From Candida dubliniensis CD36 (lineage: Eukaryota; Ascomycota; Pichiomycetes; Serinales; Debaryomycetaceae), in NCBI RefSeq assembly GCF_000026945.1, contig NC_012867.1, positions 682,001 through 746,000 of the forward strand: a stretch of 64,000 nt of DNA, read 5' to 3'. Below, piece by piece: positions 27,882 through 37,906 of the stretch. Each line of letters begins with the position of its first letter. Position 1 is the first letter of the stretch. Both the position numbers and the translations under genes were made by a program. The notes beneath the pieces are model-generated. The model saw only the letters and a program-made list of their open reading frames with translations, made no database searches and was not told where the DNA came from.

Positions 27882-30011
27882 ATGCCGAAAAGAGGAGTAA
27901 GAAGAAAGAGAGGTGGTAGTGGAAGAGGCGGAAGAGGTGGTGGAAGAGGTGGTGGAGGAAGATCACTATCTGGGGCAAATCGTGGTAGATTCCCACTGCG
28001 AGGAAACAGAAGGAGATCACCTAAAACAGTGTCACAATATGGGGAGTTAATGGATGATGATAATATTTATATTCCGAAAACCATGTCTGAATTGGCGTCA
28101 AATATGGGCCGAAGAAAATATGGTAGAATGTTTGAAGAAATTGAATATACTGAAAGCCATCAAGAAGATCTTATGGTGAGACAATTAAGAAATCGACCAG
28201 TTGAATTTGTCAAAGCGAAAGAAGTTTATGATCCTAATGTAATTCTATATAAATTGGCGAAACTAAATAAAAAAGATGATGATGATGATGGTGGGATTGA
28301 TATTGCTGTTCAAAGTATCTCATTGGAAGATTCCGAAGATGAGAACAATGAGTCATTGAATAATGGGGATGAGTTATCATTGTCTTCCGAAGAATCAAAA
28401 GAAATAGAAGAGTCTGAGGATGAATATGAAGATGAAGATGAAGATTGGGACGAGGAAGAATTGGATAATGAGATAAGTACAAAATTACAAGCATTGGAAG
28501 AAGCAATGAATAGAGTACCAGATGATTCAGATCTGGAAGAATCTGTTATTGATAGACAGGAAGAGCAAAACGAGGAAGTTGAAAGTCATATCTCAGTACC
28601 ACAGTCATCAGATGTGGCTGAAGAAACTTTCCAGGAAAGTAACGAACTTGAGAGTAAAGATCAAATGGAATCTGAAGATTGTACAAACACTACTCCTTCT
28701 AAACTAACTCAAGATATTGAAACTTTAGACATTATAATAGACCTTCCGAGCAACAAAGTGGAACAACATCTGTCCCATCCTCATTCATTACCACAATCGA
28801 AACCTCCATCAAAATCCAATGATGACAACAATCCAGAATTAGAATTAGAATCAGAACCTGAATATGGATATTTAGAAGAAGATTATGAATTTGATGTTTC
28901 TAAAATTGAAGTTTCTAATGTTAGATTTGGTATTGAAAATCAATATTATATTAAATGTATGGAATTGACGGGACTGAATGATAATGAATATATATGGATT
29001 GATGAAAATGATGTGATTGAATATGCTTTAGATAATGGAGTTAAAGAACATCGATTAAATAAGTTTTTATCATATATTACAAAAGGGATGATTGATGAAC
29101 AACAACCGGAACCAGAACCAGAACCAGAAGTATATATTTCAGACACTAACAGTGAAAGCGAGGATGAAGAAGAAGAAGAAGATGATGAAGAGGCAGATGA
29201 TTATCCATATGATCTGGATGATAATTTACAAGATTTAATTGAATATTCTAAAACCAGCACCCAAGGACTTATACCATTTGAAGATCGAGATTTTTCCAAC
29301 AAGAATATCCCTGCTAAGAAAAGACGAACATTTGATGATTTAGATCTTGATGATGAATTACAAGAATCATTAATCCGTCAATTACAAAATTATAAAACCA
29401 ATAAAAAAAATAAAAAACATCAATGGGAACAACAAAAATTGGAAGAATCGATATTACATAATGATATGTTAATTAAATATCCTATTCATTTACATATTAA
29501 AGATATAAAATATGAATTTGAACAATTTTTAAAAGATGAATCAAGACAATCATTAAGTTTCCCTACTTTAGATACTCATGGACATAAAACAATTCAAAAA
29601 TTGGCCGATTGTTATCATATGAGTGTTATTAAATCTGGGAAACAAGGGATAAGAAAATATTTAAAAATTGTTAAAAATAAATCAACATTTAAATATTATC
29701 CAAATTATGAAATTATTGATAAAATATTAAGAGGGAGACCAATTTTCCATAGAATTGATCAAAAACCATCACATTCTAAAAAAAATGAAAAGAAATCAAA
29801 TCGTGGTAATTCTAGTTCAAGTAAGACAAGGTTTAAAGAAGGTGATATTGTTGGAGCTGAAGCACCTGAGATTGATAGTTCTAATTTAGGTAGACAAATG
29901 TTGGAAAAATTAGGATGGATTCAAGGTCAAGGTTTAGGGATTGAAGGGAATAAAGGTATTAATGAGCCAATTTTAGCAAAAGTGAAAACTTCTAAAACTG
30001 GTATTAAATAA
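27882..30011 (+). CDS. SQS1: Sqs1/Pfa1-like R3H and G-patch protein, activator of the Prp43 helicase
   Basis: G-patch cofactor that stimulates the DEAH helicase Prp43 in late 40S maturation and links to splicing. It has 709 residues. A Gly/Arg-rich start (GGSGRGGRGGGRGGGGR, residues 11-27) is likely an RNA-binding, methylated tail. Long Asp/Glu/Ser-rich tracts lie at about 140-230 and 415-450. The R3H-like domain is near 545-600 (LSFPTLDTHGHKTIQKLADC), and the C-terminal G-patch begins near 666 (GRQMLEKLGWIQGQGLGIEG). The stop lies in an (AAAT)n run giving several tandem TAA codons. Converges with JJJ1 over 108 bp. Confidence 0.9.
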   Translation: MPKRGVRRKRGGSGRGGRGGGRGGGGRSLSGANRGRFPLRGNRRRSPKTVSQYGELMDDDNIYIPKTMSELASNMGRRKYGRMFEEIEYTESHQEDLMVRQLRNRPVEFVKAKEVYDPNVILYKLAKLNKKDDDDDGGIDIAVQSISLEDSEDENNESLNNGDELSLSSEESKEIEESEDEYEDEDEDWDEEELDNEISTKLQALEEAMNRVPDDSDLEESVIDRQEEQNEEVESHISVPQSSDVAEETFQESNELESKDQMESEDCTNTTPSKLTQDIETLDIIIDLPSNKVEQHLSHPHSLPQSKPPSKSNDDNNPELELESEPEYGYLEEDYEFDVSKIEVSNVRFGIENQYYIKCMELTGLNDNEYIWIDENDVIEYALDNGVKEHRLNKFLSYITKGMIDEQQPEPEPEPEVYISDTNSESEDEEEEEDDEEADDYPYDLDDNLQDLIEYSKTSTQGLIPFEDRDFSNKNIPAKKRRTFDDLDLDDELQESLIRQLQNYKTNKKNKKHQWEQQKLEESILHNDMLIKYPIHLHIKDIKYEFEQFLKDESRQSLSFPTLDTHGHKTIQKLADCYHMSVIKSGKQGIRKYLKIVKNKSTFKYYPNYEIIDKILRGRPIFHRIDQKPSHSKKNEKKSNRGNSSSSKTRFKEGDIVGAEAPEIDSSNLGRQMLEKLGWIQGQGLGIEGNKGINEPILAKVKTSKTGIK

Positions 30012-30119
30012 ATAAATAAATAAATGATCTTAATACTATGAATAAAACACAAATTGTTCTATAAGATATTATTAGTATATTAGTATGGTTTGGGATTCTA
30101 TAAACTAAGAAGTATTCTT

Positions 30120-31925
30120 TTATTTACGTTTATTTTTCTTTTTAGATTTTGATTTTGACTTTGGTGGTGGTGGTGGTGGAGGTGCTGCATGACCTTCAGA
30201 TTTAACATGATTAAATAATTGATTTCTTGATTGGAAAATTGTTCCACATACTGAACATTTTTCAGTATTTGGATTTATTACCGGTTTACTTTCTGTATTA
30301 TTATTGGGTGTTGATTCTTTGGAATTAGTTTGCGATTTCTTCTTGGTCTTTTTCCCCTTTTTGGATTTTTTCTTATTATCCAGCCAATCATCATCATCAT
30401 CATCATCATCTGATTCGTCATTATTGTTTGTTGTTAGACTTGTTTGTCCCAATAATTTGGCTAAATCTTCTTCCACTTTATTTAACGATGCTTTAGATCC
30501 TTTCTTTGATGTTGCTGTGGCGGTGGTGGTGGTATTAATAACAGAATCTTCATCTATTTCATCATCCACTTCTAAATTATCAAGATCAATTTTACTCTTA
30601 GATTCCTCTACTATATTATCCTTGCTTGGTTTAACTTCAACATCTTGATCTTCTTGATCCTCTTTGTATTCTTCCACTTCCTCTAGTTCTTCTTCACTAT
30701 AATCGGAATGAAATTCACTTGATGCAGTTTCAAATTCACTTAGATCATTATCATCATGTTTATCTATACCCAATTCAATACCTTCTTGTTTCATTTCCCA
30801 TTGTAATTGACGAACATTTTTTTTATGTTTTTTAGAATCTTCATGAATTTGAAATTGTGTCTCATTTTTAAAAATTTTATCACATACAATACATTCAAAT
30901 TCATGAATTTCATAATTATTTTCATTGCTATTTCCATTTTTATATTGTTCAAATTCTGAATCAGTACTATCATCATCTTCTTCTTCTCCTTCTCCTTCAT
31001 ATTCTTCTTGTAACATTTGTTCAAATTCTTGTAATTCTTCAGGAGTTAATTTTTGCCAATCTTGTTCAGTAAATTTGTTAGCCCCATTATTTTTCAATTT
31101 ATTTAAATGTTGTTGTTGACGAATTTGATTTTCATATTCTTGTAATTGTTTACGTTTATTTAATTTATTCAATTCTTCTTGACCTGATTTAACTCTTGGA
31201 TCTCGTTTTTTAATAAAATTAACAAATTTTTTAATTGCTTCATTATATTCTTTCCTAGCTTCATCACGTAATTTTTTATTTTCTCTTTCCATCATTCTTC
31301 TAGTTCTTCTATCAGGAGCTATTGAATATCGATATTCATCTTTCCAATTGAATGTTTTACAAGTTTGAAATGACCCCCATATATTATAAAATTGTCTAAC
31401 TTGATCAACATAAGAACTTTGACTATTTCCAAATCGTGGATACATTAATAATGAAGGATCAATGACATTAATGTTTTTATCATCATCATCATGATATTTA
31501 TCATATCCAGGGACTTTGGAATATTTCCCATGTTGGATTTCTTCATGAGCTAATCTTCCGAAAATTCTGGTGACAATTTGATAAAATCCTGATATTGAAT
31601 CATTCATTTCAGTATACATTCCTGGATTGAAAAATCGATAAATTTCTTCCGTGGAAATCGAAGGTAAATATGATTCTCCTTCAATTATCTCATCTTCATC
31701 ATTTAAAATCGATTGTTTATGATTATCATACCATGTTCTTTCTTGTGGATCACTTAAAACTTCATAAGCAGCTCTAACTAATGAAAATTTGTGATTGGCT
31801 TCTTCAACGTTATCAGGGTTTTTATCAGGGTGAAGTTGTAATGCCTTCTTACGATAGGCTTTTTTCAATTCGGTTTCAGTAGCAGTTGATGATACTTCTA
31901 ATAATTCATAGTAACATGTTTTCAT
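30120..31925 (-). CDS. JJJ1: Jjj1, cytosolic J-protein of late 60S biogenesis
   Basis: Hsp40 that with Ssa Hsp70 and Rei1 removes Arx1 from pre-60S particles in the cytosol. It has 601 residues (S. cerevisiae 590). The J domain is at 4-70 with HPD at 32-34. A ZUO1-like charged region follows, then a C2H2 finger at 345-367 ([19 protein letters not shown]) and a second finger near 545-568 ([19 protein letters not shown]). Both are typical of Jjj1. Acidic runs (DDDDDDDDD) and a proline run precede a Lys-rich C-terminus ([13 protein letters not shown]). First ATG chosen. Confidence 0.95.
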   Translation of the reverse strand: MKTCYYELLEVSSTATETELKKAYRKKALQLHPDKNPDNVEEANHKFSLVRAAYEVLSDPQERTWYDNHKQSILNDEDEIIEGESYLPSISTEEIYRFFNPGMYTEMNDSISGFYQIVTRIFGRLAHEEIQHGKYSKVPGYDKYHDDDDKNINVIDPSLLMYPRFGNSQSSYVDQVRQFYNIWGSFQTCKTFNWKDEYRYSIAPDRRTRRMMERENKKLRDEARKEYNEAIKKFVNFIKKRDPRVKSGQEELNKLNKRKQLQEYENQIRQQQHLNKLKNNGANKFTEQDWQKLTPEELQEFEQMLQEEYEGEGEEEDDDSTDSEFEQYKNGNSNENNYEIHEFECIVCDKIFKNETQFQIHEDSKKHKKNVRQLQWEMKQEGIELGIDKHDDNDLSEFETASSEFHSDYSEEELEEVEEYKEDQEDQDVEVKPSKDNIVEESKSKIDLDNLEVDDEIDEDSVINTTTTATATSKKGSKASLNKVEEDLAKLLGQTSLTTNNNDESDDDDDDDDWLDNKKKSKKGKKTKKKSQTNSKESTPNNNTESKPVINPNTEKCSVCGTIFQSRNQLFNHVKSEGHAAPPPPPPPKSKSKSKKKNKRK

Positions 31926-32230
31926 GACTTTCTAAGGTGATCCCATCAATGTGTGTTATATTGTTAGGAAAACTTTTTTTTTTTTTTTTTTTTTCTTCTT
32001 TGAACAGCATTGGCAACATAAAAGAACAGGAACATCATCTAATACTTTGTGTGAGGCTGCCAAAAATTTACAAGTGAAATGAATACACAACCACCATACT
32101 ACATTAATCAGTTAATGGTTTTTTTAGTTGTAAGCATATATTTAAATTTATTTAGTAAAAATCTTAAATATCTATTTGTCATCAATATTGTGTGTGTATG
32201 TGTGTATGTGTGCTACACGGTACAATATCC
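31926..32230. promoter_or_regulatory. JJJ1 upstream region with T21 run and GT-rich microsatellite
   Basis: 305 bp between two minus-strand genes. A T run at 31974-31994 and an interrupted (TG)n at about 32190-32212. No gene seen. Confidence 0.55.
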
Positions 32231-33115
32231 TTACCATCCTTTAGAATGGTAATCATCAAAATCGTCTTCATCAGCCAATCTACTTTCTCGTTTTAAAAAT
32301 ATACCTGCATCAATCACTTTTTCTGGTAAAGGTATCTTAGCTAATCGATTATCAATAAGTAGAGATTCTTTCAAAGATTTACTCAATTCATCATTATTGA
32401 TTAGTTTATCAGTTAAATCACTATCAGTTGTTGTTATTCTGGGAAGAATTGGTGGTGGTGGTGTAGTAGCTGAATCCGGTGGTTGAGACATAAATAGTAT
32501 AGATGATGTTAGTGAGCTAGGAGATGGTTTAAGTTGGTCTGGTTGTGATAATCGTTTGTTGGGTCTCAGCGCGGTTGTTGTGGTTGCTGTTGTCGTAGAC
32601 CCGGCACTGTACAAGTTGACGGAAGATTTCGATAGCAAATTTTTCATTGAAAGATGTGATGAAGTAGTAGTCAAACTACTTATTGAAACATTAATGTCTG
32701 ATATTCCCACTACACTTTTTTGTTTGACTAATGGTGTATGTAGTGGTGGTAATGCTGTTGGTGTTGTAAACGAGCGAAGTAGTCTAGGTTTGTAAATATG
32801 ATTGTTTTCATTCGCGTTGGGAGTGTTGTTGTTCGTAGCATGAAGGTTGTTAGAGTGACTATTATTATTATTATTATTATTACCATTAGTACCATTATTG
32901 CCATTATTGTATAATAGACAGGATAATAATGATGGGGGACGTGGTAGTGGAACGTCATGATCTAATTTTGGAAATTCTAGTGGTTGTGATTTAGGTGATA
33001 CTGGTGGATCATCTTCCCAATCTTCATCTTCACTTATGTCACTTATATCTGTTGAATCACTATCGTCATTTTGTGGTTCGAGTTGATTGAATAAAGAAGG
33101 CTTTCTAGAATCCAT
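32231..33115 (-). CDS. Ser/Thr/Pro/Asn-rich protein of unknown function, conserved-looking acidic DYHSKGW C-terminus
   Basis: 294 residues from the first ATG; an upstream extension to 33220 has no ATG. Mostly disordered, with Asn runs (NNGNNGTNGNNNNNNN), Ser/Thr runs and a PPPP stretch. Ordered-looking islands are near the start (SDISEDEDWEDDPPVSP; RPPSLLSCLLYNN) and at the C-terminus (KIPLPEKVIDAGIFLKRESR ... DEDDFDDYHSKGW). The two ends recall the fungal Isf1/Mbr1 family, but I cannot confirm that. No membrane segment. The 2.5-kb upstream spacer suggests a heavily regulated gene. Confidence 0.7.
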   Translation of the reverse strand: MDSRKPSLFNQLEPQNDDSDSTDISDISEDEDWEDDPPVSPKSQPLEFPKLDHDVPLPRPPSLLSCLLYNNGNNGTNGNNNNNNNSHSNNLHATNNNTPNANENNHIYKPRLLRSFTTPTALPPLHTPLVKQKSVVGISDINVSISSLTTTSSHLSMKNLLSKSSVNLYSAGSTTTATTTTALRPNKRLSQPDQLKPSPSSLTSSILFMSQPPDSATTPPPPILPRITTTDSDLTDKLINNDELSKSLKESLLIDNRLAKIPLPEKVIDAGIFLKRESRLADEDDFDDYHSKGW

Positions 33116-33461
33116 AATGGTAAAAACTAATAGTAAGTCTAACAAATGTATCTTTCTAATAGTGAGATGGAAAACAAGAAGTAAAATGAAAATGAAATGA
33201 AATGAAATAAAATAAAACAAGGGGCGCGAGAAGGAGACAAGGAAGTCAGATATGGATATGGATGTAGGGGAAGAAAAGCTGAAGGTTAAATGAACCTCTT
33301 TGGGAGGGAATAGATTTAAGTTTTCTTTCTTTTATTTGAAAAATAATCAAAAGGGAAAATTAAACTAATTTTTGGTTTTTTGTTTCTTATGGTTTTTGAT
33401 TTTTGAATTCTCACTCAATCACGCTCAGTGTTTCTAACTAATACGCCTTTAGTTAATATAC

Positions 33462-33493
<32 letters not shown>
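33462..33493. repeat. (TCAA)8 microsatellite
   Basis: Eight perfect TCAA units in the long divergent spacer; likely length-polymorphic between strains. Confidence 0.85.
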
Positions 33494-33519
33494 CCAATTC
33501 TTTTTTCTCTTGTTGTTGA

Positions 33520-33524
<5 letters not shown>

Positions 33525-33550
<26 letters not shown>

Positions 33551-33552
33551 TT
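33525..33552. repeat. Poly(T) run of 28
   Basis: Longest homopolymer in the window, 31 bp from the TCAA repeat. Candidate nucleosome-depleting element. Confidence 0.8.
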
Positions 33553-34121
33553 GATCACTCAATTTTAATTTTGTGTCATGAAAATATTTACTGTTGGAAA
33601 ATTTTGGATTGTTATCATTTTATTATTCGCAAAGAAGGAAAATCACGTTTAAATTGGATTGTTTCTTTTTAATAGAATGCACCAGAAGTGAATGACAAAC
33701 AAAAGAGAGAAGAAACAGAAAGCATAAGGTCGTGGGAAACTGTTATTAATTTTAATGAGTTACTGTAAATAAATGGTAGTGGGATAAGTTTCAAAAAGGA
33801 TAAAAGGAATTTCCCAAAGGATCGTATTGAACTACTACTGGTGAAAAATTGATAATCACGCACACACACATTCATTCACTCATTCATTCCGATGGCATCT
33901 TGTCTTATCCAACCAACCACAAGGAGAGAGGAGGGGAGGAGGGGTTCAAAAATTTTGTAAACGAACGTGACACATTTGGTTTCTTTTTTTTTCTTCTTTT
34001 TTTCTAGTCATCTTATTTATCCACATCTCCTCCCTCTTCCCCTATTGTATTTACTATGGATTAATTGGTTGCAATTGATTGATTGGTAATGTCTTGATCT
34101 TGTACATATATACTTCTCGTC

Positions 34122-34138
34122 TGTGTGTGTGTGTGTGT
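34122..34138. repeat. (TG)8 microsatellite
   Basis: Alternating TG run followed by ACATGTATATATA in the long divergent spacer. Confidence 0.75.
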
Positions 34139-35599
34139 ACATGTATATATAAGTTGTAATGACTACGTATTCAATTCAATTTATGACTGGGATTTTTACA
34201 ACCACAACCAAACACAGATACATACATACATAATAAATATGAGGTGCATAGGGTACATACATTATATGCATGTAGGTACAATTATTATTAAGTTACCAAA
34301 AGCTCCACATTCTCTTTCTTCCTTTTTGTTCTATTTTATTTTATTTCTATCTCAGATTTAACCTTAGACATATTCTTAGAATCTACACTGTTGCTTGTAA
34401 CTCACACTACACTACACTACACTGTTGTTAGTTATAATATGATTTGTTTTGTCAAAAGTGCTTTTAGACTTATTTACGTGAAATCTAGATCCACAAGATT
34501 AACCGAGATTGTGCGCACATCACCATGAAGCTTTGAGTACTATTGTTGTTGCTGTATCTGTGATATGTGCTGGTTTCATCGAGTCATGAAACATATTGAG
34601 AGTGACTGAAACATAGAATTTTCTGGCACTGGGCTGCAACAAAAAATAAGAAAGACCTCATTCACAATTTGGAAGCAATGGAATATTTCCCGGTTCCAAG
34701 TAAAATTCGATTTATATTGTCACTTTGCAAAGAGGGTATTCCAACCTACATGTTTAACTACAGTAGGATGATATTTGTTCTTCCATTGAGAATTGCTTGC
34801 CACTTTTGGTTATCACACTTATAACAACCAATATTGTATTGATCCTTCCAACAAGTGGTTTAACGACGGGTATTGATTGTAAATCCGTTTGCAAACGATA
34901 CAGTTTTGAGTCAGCTAAAAAAAAAAAATTCACTCGGATATTCATAAAAGTCACAAAGGAAAAAAAAAAAAAGCAAGAACGGAATTTAGTCCCATCTATC
35001 TGTCTCATCTCAGGTGATATCTCATTTAATAATAATTTCCCCACGAAATTATACTCTTGGCCTTCAACAATCTTTACTCTCATTTTTAGGACAACAAGAA
35101 TAAAGGCCAAGTGAGGAAGACATCTTGGTGTGCGGCAATTAATGCTTGGTAGTTGCTGTCACGTAAACAACGAGGTGTGTGTGTATGTGTTTATGTGGGT
35201 GGGGAAGGGGGAAAGTGGGTTTGTGTTAGGTGGTAATTGTTGTTGTTAATTAATTTGTTGTCCCACTTAAATGCTCTCCATGATTTTATGGGATTTATAT
35301 TAAAGTTGTCCAGTAGTTTATTCCTTTCTCTCTCTTTCTCCAGTTTTTTTTCTTTTAGCCTCGTGATCACTTTTTTTGTTTTTTCTCTCATTCGTTTTTT
35401 TTTTTTTTTTTGGTCTTTTCTTTTTCCTTTAGTTTATTTGAGTTTGCCGTTGACAATCTTAAAACTTCTTTGTTTTCTTTGTTTTTGATTAACAATCTCA
35501 CAATATTAAAGATTATCTATTATAGTTATCAATATTTACATTAACTTCAATTAATTACCAACAAGAACTAACTAAATACCAAAAAAAAAAGTATCAACA

Positions 35600-36589
35600 A
35601 TGTGTATAGCCATAGCAACAACAAATCATCCAGATTATCCATTTATTTTACTTTCCAATAGAGATGAATTTTTCAAACGACCAACCATGCCAGCTCATTT
35701 TCGAGATGTGGGGAATGGAGTCAAATTATTATCACCTTTAGACCTTGCAAGACAAGAACATGGTACTTGGATAGGTGTAACCACCAATGGGAAAATCGCA
35801 GTATTAGTTAATTATAGAGAGAATGATGAAAAAGAAGCTATTAGTGAAGTTTCAAGAGGAATATTACCATTAGATTATTTATGTGGTAAAGAACTGGATA
35901 ATGAATGGAAAGATAATTTGGCATCAACATTCCGTGATGGTCGAACAACAATTGATTTAAAAAAAATTGGTGGGTTTTCATTATTATATGGAAAATTGAC
36001 CATAAATCCAGAAACTGGCAAAATTCATCATTTAAATATATTAAGTAATCGAGGTGATCAAGGTAAAGTATTTAAATCAAAGGCAAATAGTAAAGATATT
36101 GCCAATGGGAGTATTGATGTTAGTGACGATATTCCTCATAAGACAACATTTGGATTATCAAATTCATTATATAATAAACCATGGGATAAAGTGAAATTAG
36201 GAGAACTTTTATTGAGTAATTTAATTGATGAATCAATTACCAATAATTATAGTCAAGATGAATTAATAGAAAAATGTTTCCAATTATTATCACATGATAC
36301 ATATAATTCTAAAATTCTTAATAGTAATGATTTTGAAAAAAAATTTTCTGAATTGAAATATTCAATTTTTATTCCCCCTTTGATTCGAAATAATTATGAA
36401 ACTGATTCAATAGCAGTAGGTAAATATTATGGAACAAGAACTCAAACAATTATATTATTAGATAAATATGGTAATCTTAATTATTATGAAAAAAATATTC
36501 ATAATTCTGATGATATTGATGAAAAAATTGTTGATATTACTTCACATTATAAATTTAATATCTTTAATGATCAAAAAAATGGATGTTAA
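35600..36589 (+). CDS. TANGO2/NRDE-family protein
   Basis: Homologue of TANGO2 (S. cerevisiae YGR127W), an N-terminal-nucleophile-like family linked to heme handling and mitochondrial/Golgi lipid metabolism in animals; its biochemical role is debated. It has 329 residues. The family signature is at the N-terminus: MCIAIATT followed by FILLSNRDEFFKRPTMPAHF (the NRDE motif), then GTWIGVTTNGKIAVLVNYRE. Cys2 right after Met would be the nucleophile if Met1 is removed. The C-terminus is YGTRTQTIILLDKYGNLNYYE, also conserved. First ATG, in an A-rich leader. Confidence 0.9.
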   Translation: MCIAIATTNHPDYPFILLSNRDEFFKRPTMPAHFRDVGNGVKLLSPLDLARQEHGTWIGVTTNGKIAVLVNYRENDEKEAISEVSRGILPLDYLCGKELDNEWKDNLASTFRDGRTTIDLKKIGGFSLLYGKLTINPETGKIHHLNILSNRGDQGKVFKSKANSKDIANGSIDVSDDIPHKTTFGLSNSLYNKPWDKVKLGELLLSNLIDESITNNYSQDELIEKCFQLLSHDTYNSKILNSNDFEKKFSELKYSIFIPPLIRNNYETDSIAVGKYYGTRTQTIILLDKYGNLNYYEKNIHNSDDIDEKIVDITSHYKFNIFNDQKNGC

Positions 36590-37906
36590 CTATTAATAAA
36601 CAAGTTTACATTTTGTTTCCCTTCATATATATTAATATTAATCACTGGTGGTTATTATATTTCTCATTAATAAAGTAAGAAGGCTCAGTTCTTTTTTTTT
36701 TACTACATTATAAACTTAAGTAGATTTTATATTTTTTTTTTTTTTTTTGTTCATTTCATTTAATAATAAAAAGTTTTCTTTACGTTTCCAAAGACATTTA
36801 TGATTATTTCGTAGTTTTTGTTGAACATTGTCATTGTTTACCGGAGTGTAATATTTATTTCAAATTCCATTACTCTTTATTCTATATTATTGTTGAGTAA
36901 TTTGAATAATTGAGTACCGTGGTTTTGTGTGCACAATACGAATTAAAGAGTTAAATTTACGGCAAATAAATAAATTGAAATTTCGAGTTTTAGATTGATT
37001 AGAATTTACCTATTCTATTGTAATTGTTATTCGATATTGTCATTTTTCTGTTGTATCAAGATAAACAATATATGAACAAGCCAAGCAATTAGCATAAACT
37101 ATAAAAAGAAAACACAATTACAGAACGCCATGAAGTAGATAAATGCCTTCCCTGTGTTTAACTGAATTAATATGCATAATCAATATTAATGAAATATTAG
37201 AAAAAAAAAAAAAAGATGTAAAAAAATTTCCTACTTGTAGAAAGTTGATGATCATGATGATGACTCAATAGTCATAGTCTAACACTTTTTCAACTCAACA
37301 TTTTCAATTCTTGAATAAATTTTTTTTAGGGGGAAAAAAGTTTAGGAATAAAAACTATATACTTATATTATTATTAACAATAATACTTAATTTTGTTGGT
37401 TTGTGTCTTTGTCATTCCTTTTTTTAATGGGAAATTGCAAATGTATATGTTTTAGTGTTAGTTTTAGCCGTTGAATTCAAGATCTGTTCTTCTTTTCATC
37501 CCCAAGAAAAAAAAAAAAAAACAAAAAATAAATTAATCTCGATGACTCGTAATCATTTTAATCAATTTTTTTTTTTTTTTTGCTCACAAATGTCTTATTA
37601 ACTATGTGTGTTTGGATGCGAATACTCATTATCAACATGAGTCTCCACTGCCCTCCCAACAATTTTTTTTTTTTTTTTTTCTTTTTGATGTTTAATTCTT
37701 CTTTTCTATATATGAATTACAAAAAAAATTTACATACCTATTCATATTTGTTTCCTTTTTTTTTTTTTTTGCAATTGTATAAATAGACGACTTGATTCCC
37801 CTTAGAACCCCCTTTCTTTTTTTTTTTCAAACATTTTTTTTTCACATCAAAGAAATAAATACTATTCCTTTTGCTTATAGTTGTTAATTGTTGGTAGTTA
37901 AAAGAT
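36590..37906. promoter_or_regulatory. 1.3-kb spacer upstream of the Dal5-family transporter
   Basis: Gene-free. Contains at least six T runs of 11 or more (for example near 36731, 37568, 37663, 37758) and A runs near 37200 and 37508. No ORF above background, no RNA gene recognised. Likely a long regulated promoter of the transporter. Confidence 0.55.

Larger units (their letters stand above)
33116..35599. promoter_or_regulatory. 2.5-kb gene-free divergent spacer
   Basis: The longest gene-free stretch in the window, between the starts of the Ser/Thr/Asn-rich protein gene and the TANGO2 gene. It holds a TCAA tetranucleotide repeat, a 28-T run, a TG repeat, a short CACTA repeat near 34406-34423 and two A runs near 34918 and 34960. 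The longest ATG-less frames (34797-35114 plus, 34754-35110 minus) overlap each other and cross A-runs. I see no tRNA, snoRNA or LTR. Confidence 0.6.

Noticed and set aside
34754..35114. Two overlapping opposite-strand frames of about 105-118 codons
   Set aside because: Both begin at non-ATG codons, cross A-runs that give Phe or Lys stretches, and show no domain or family resemblance. Treated as non-coding.
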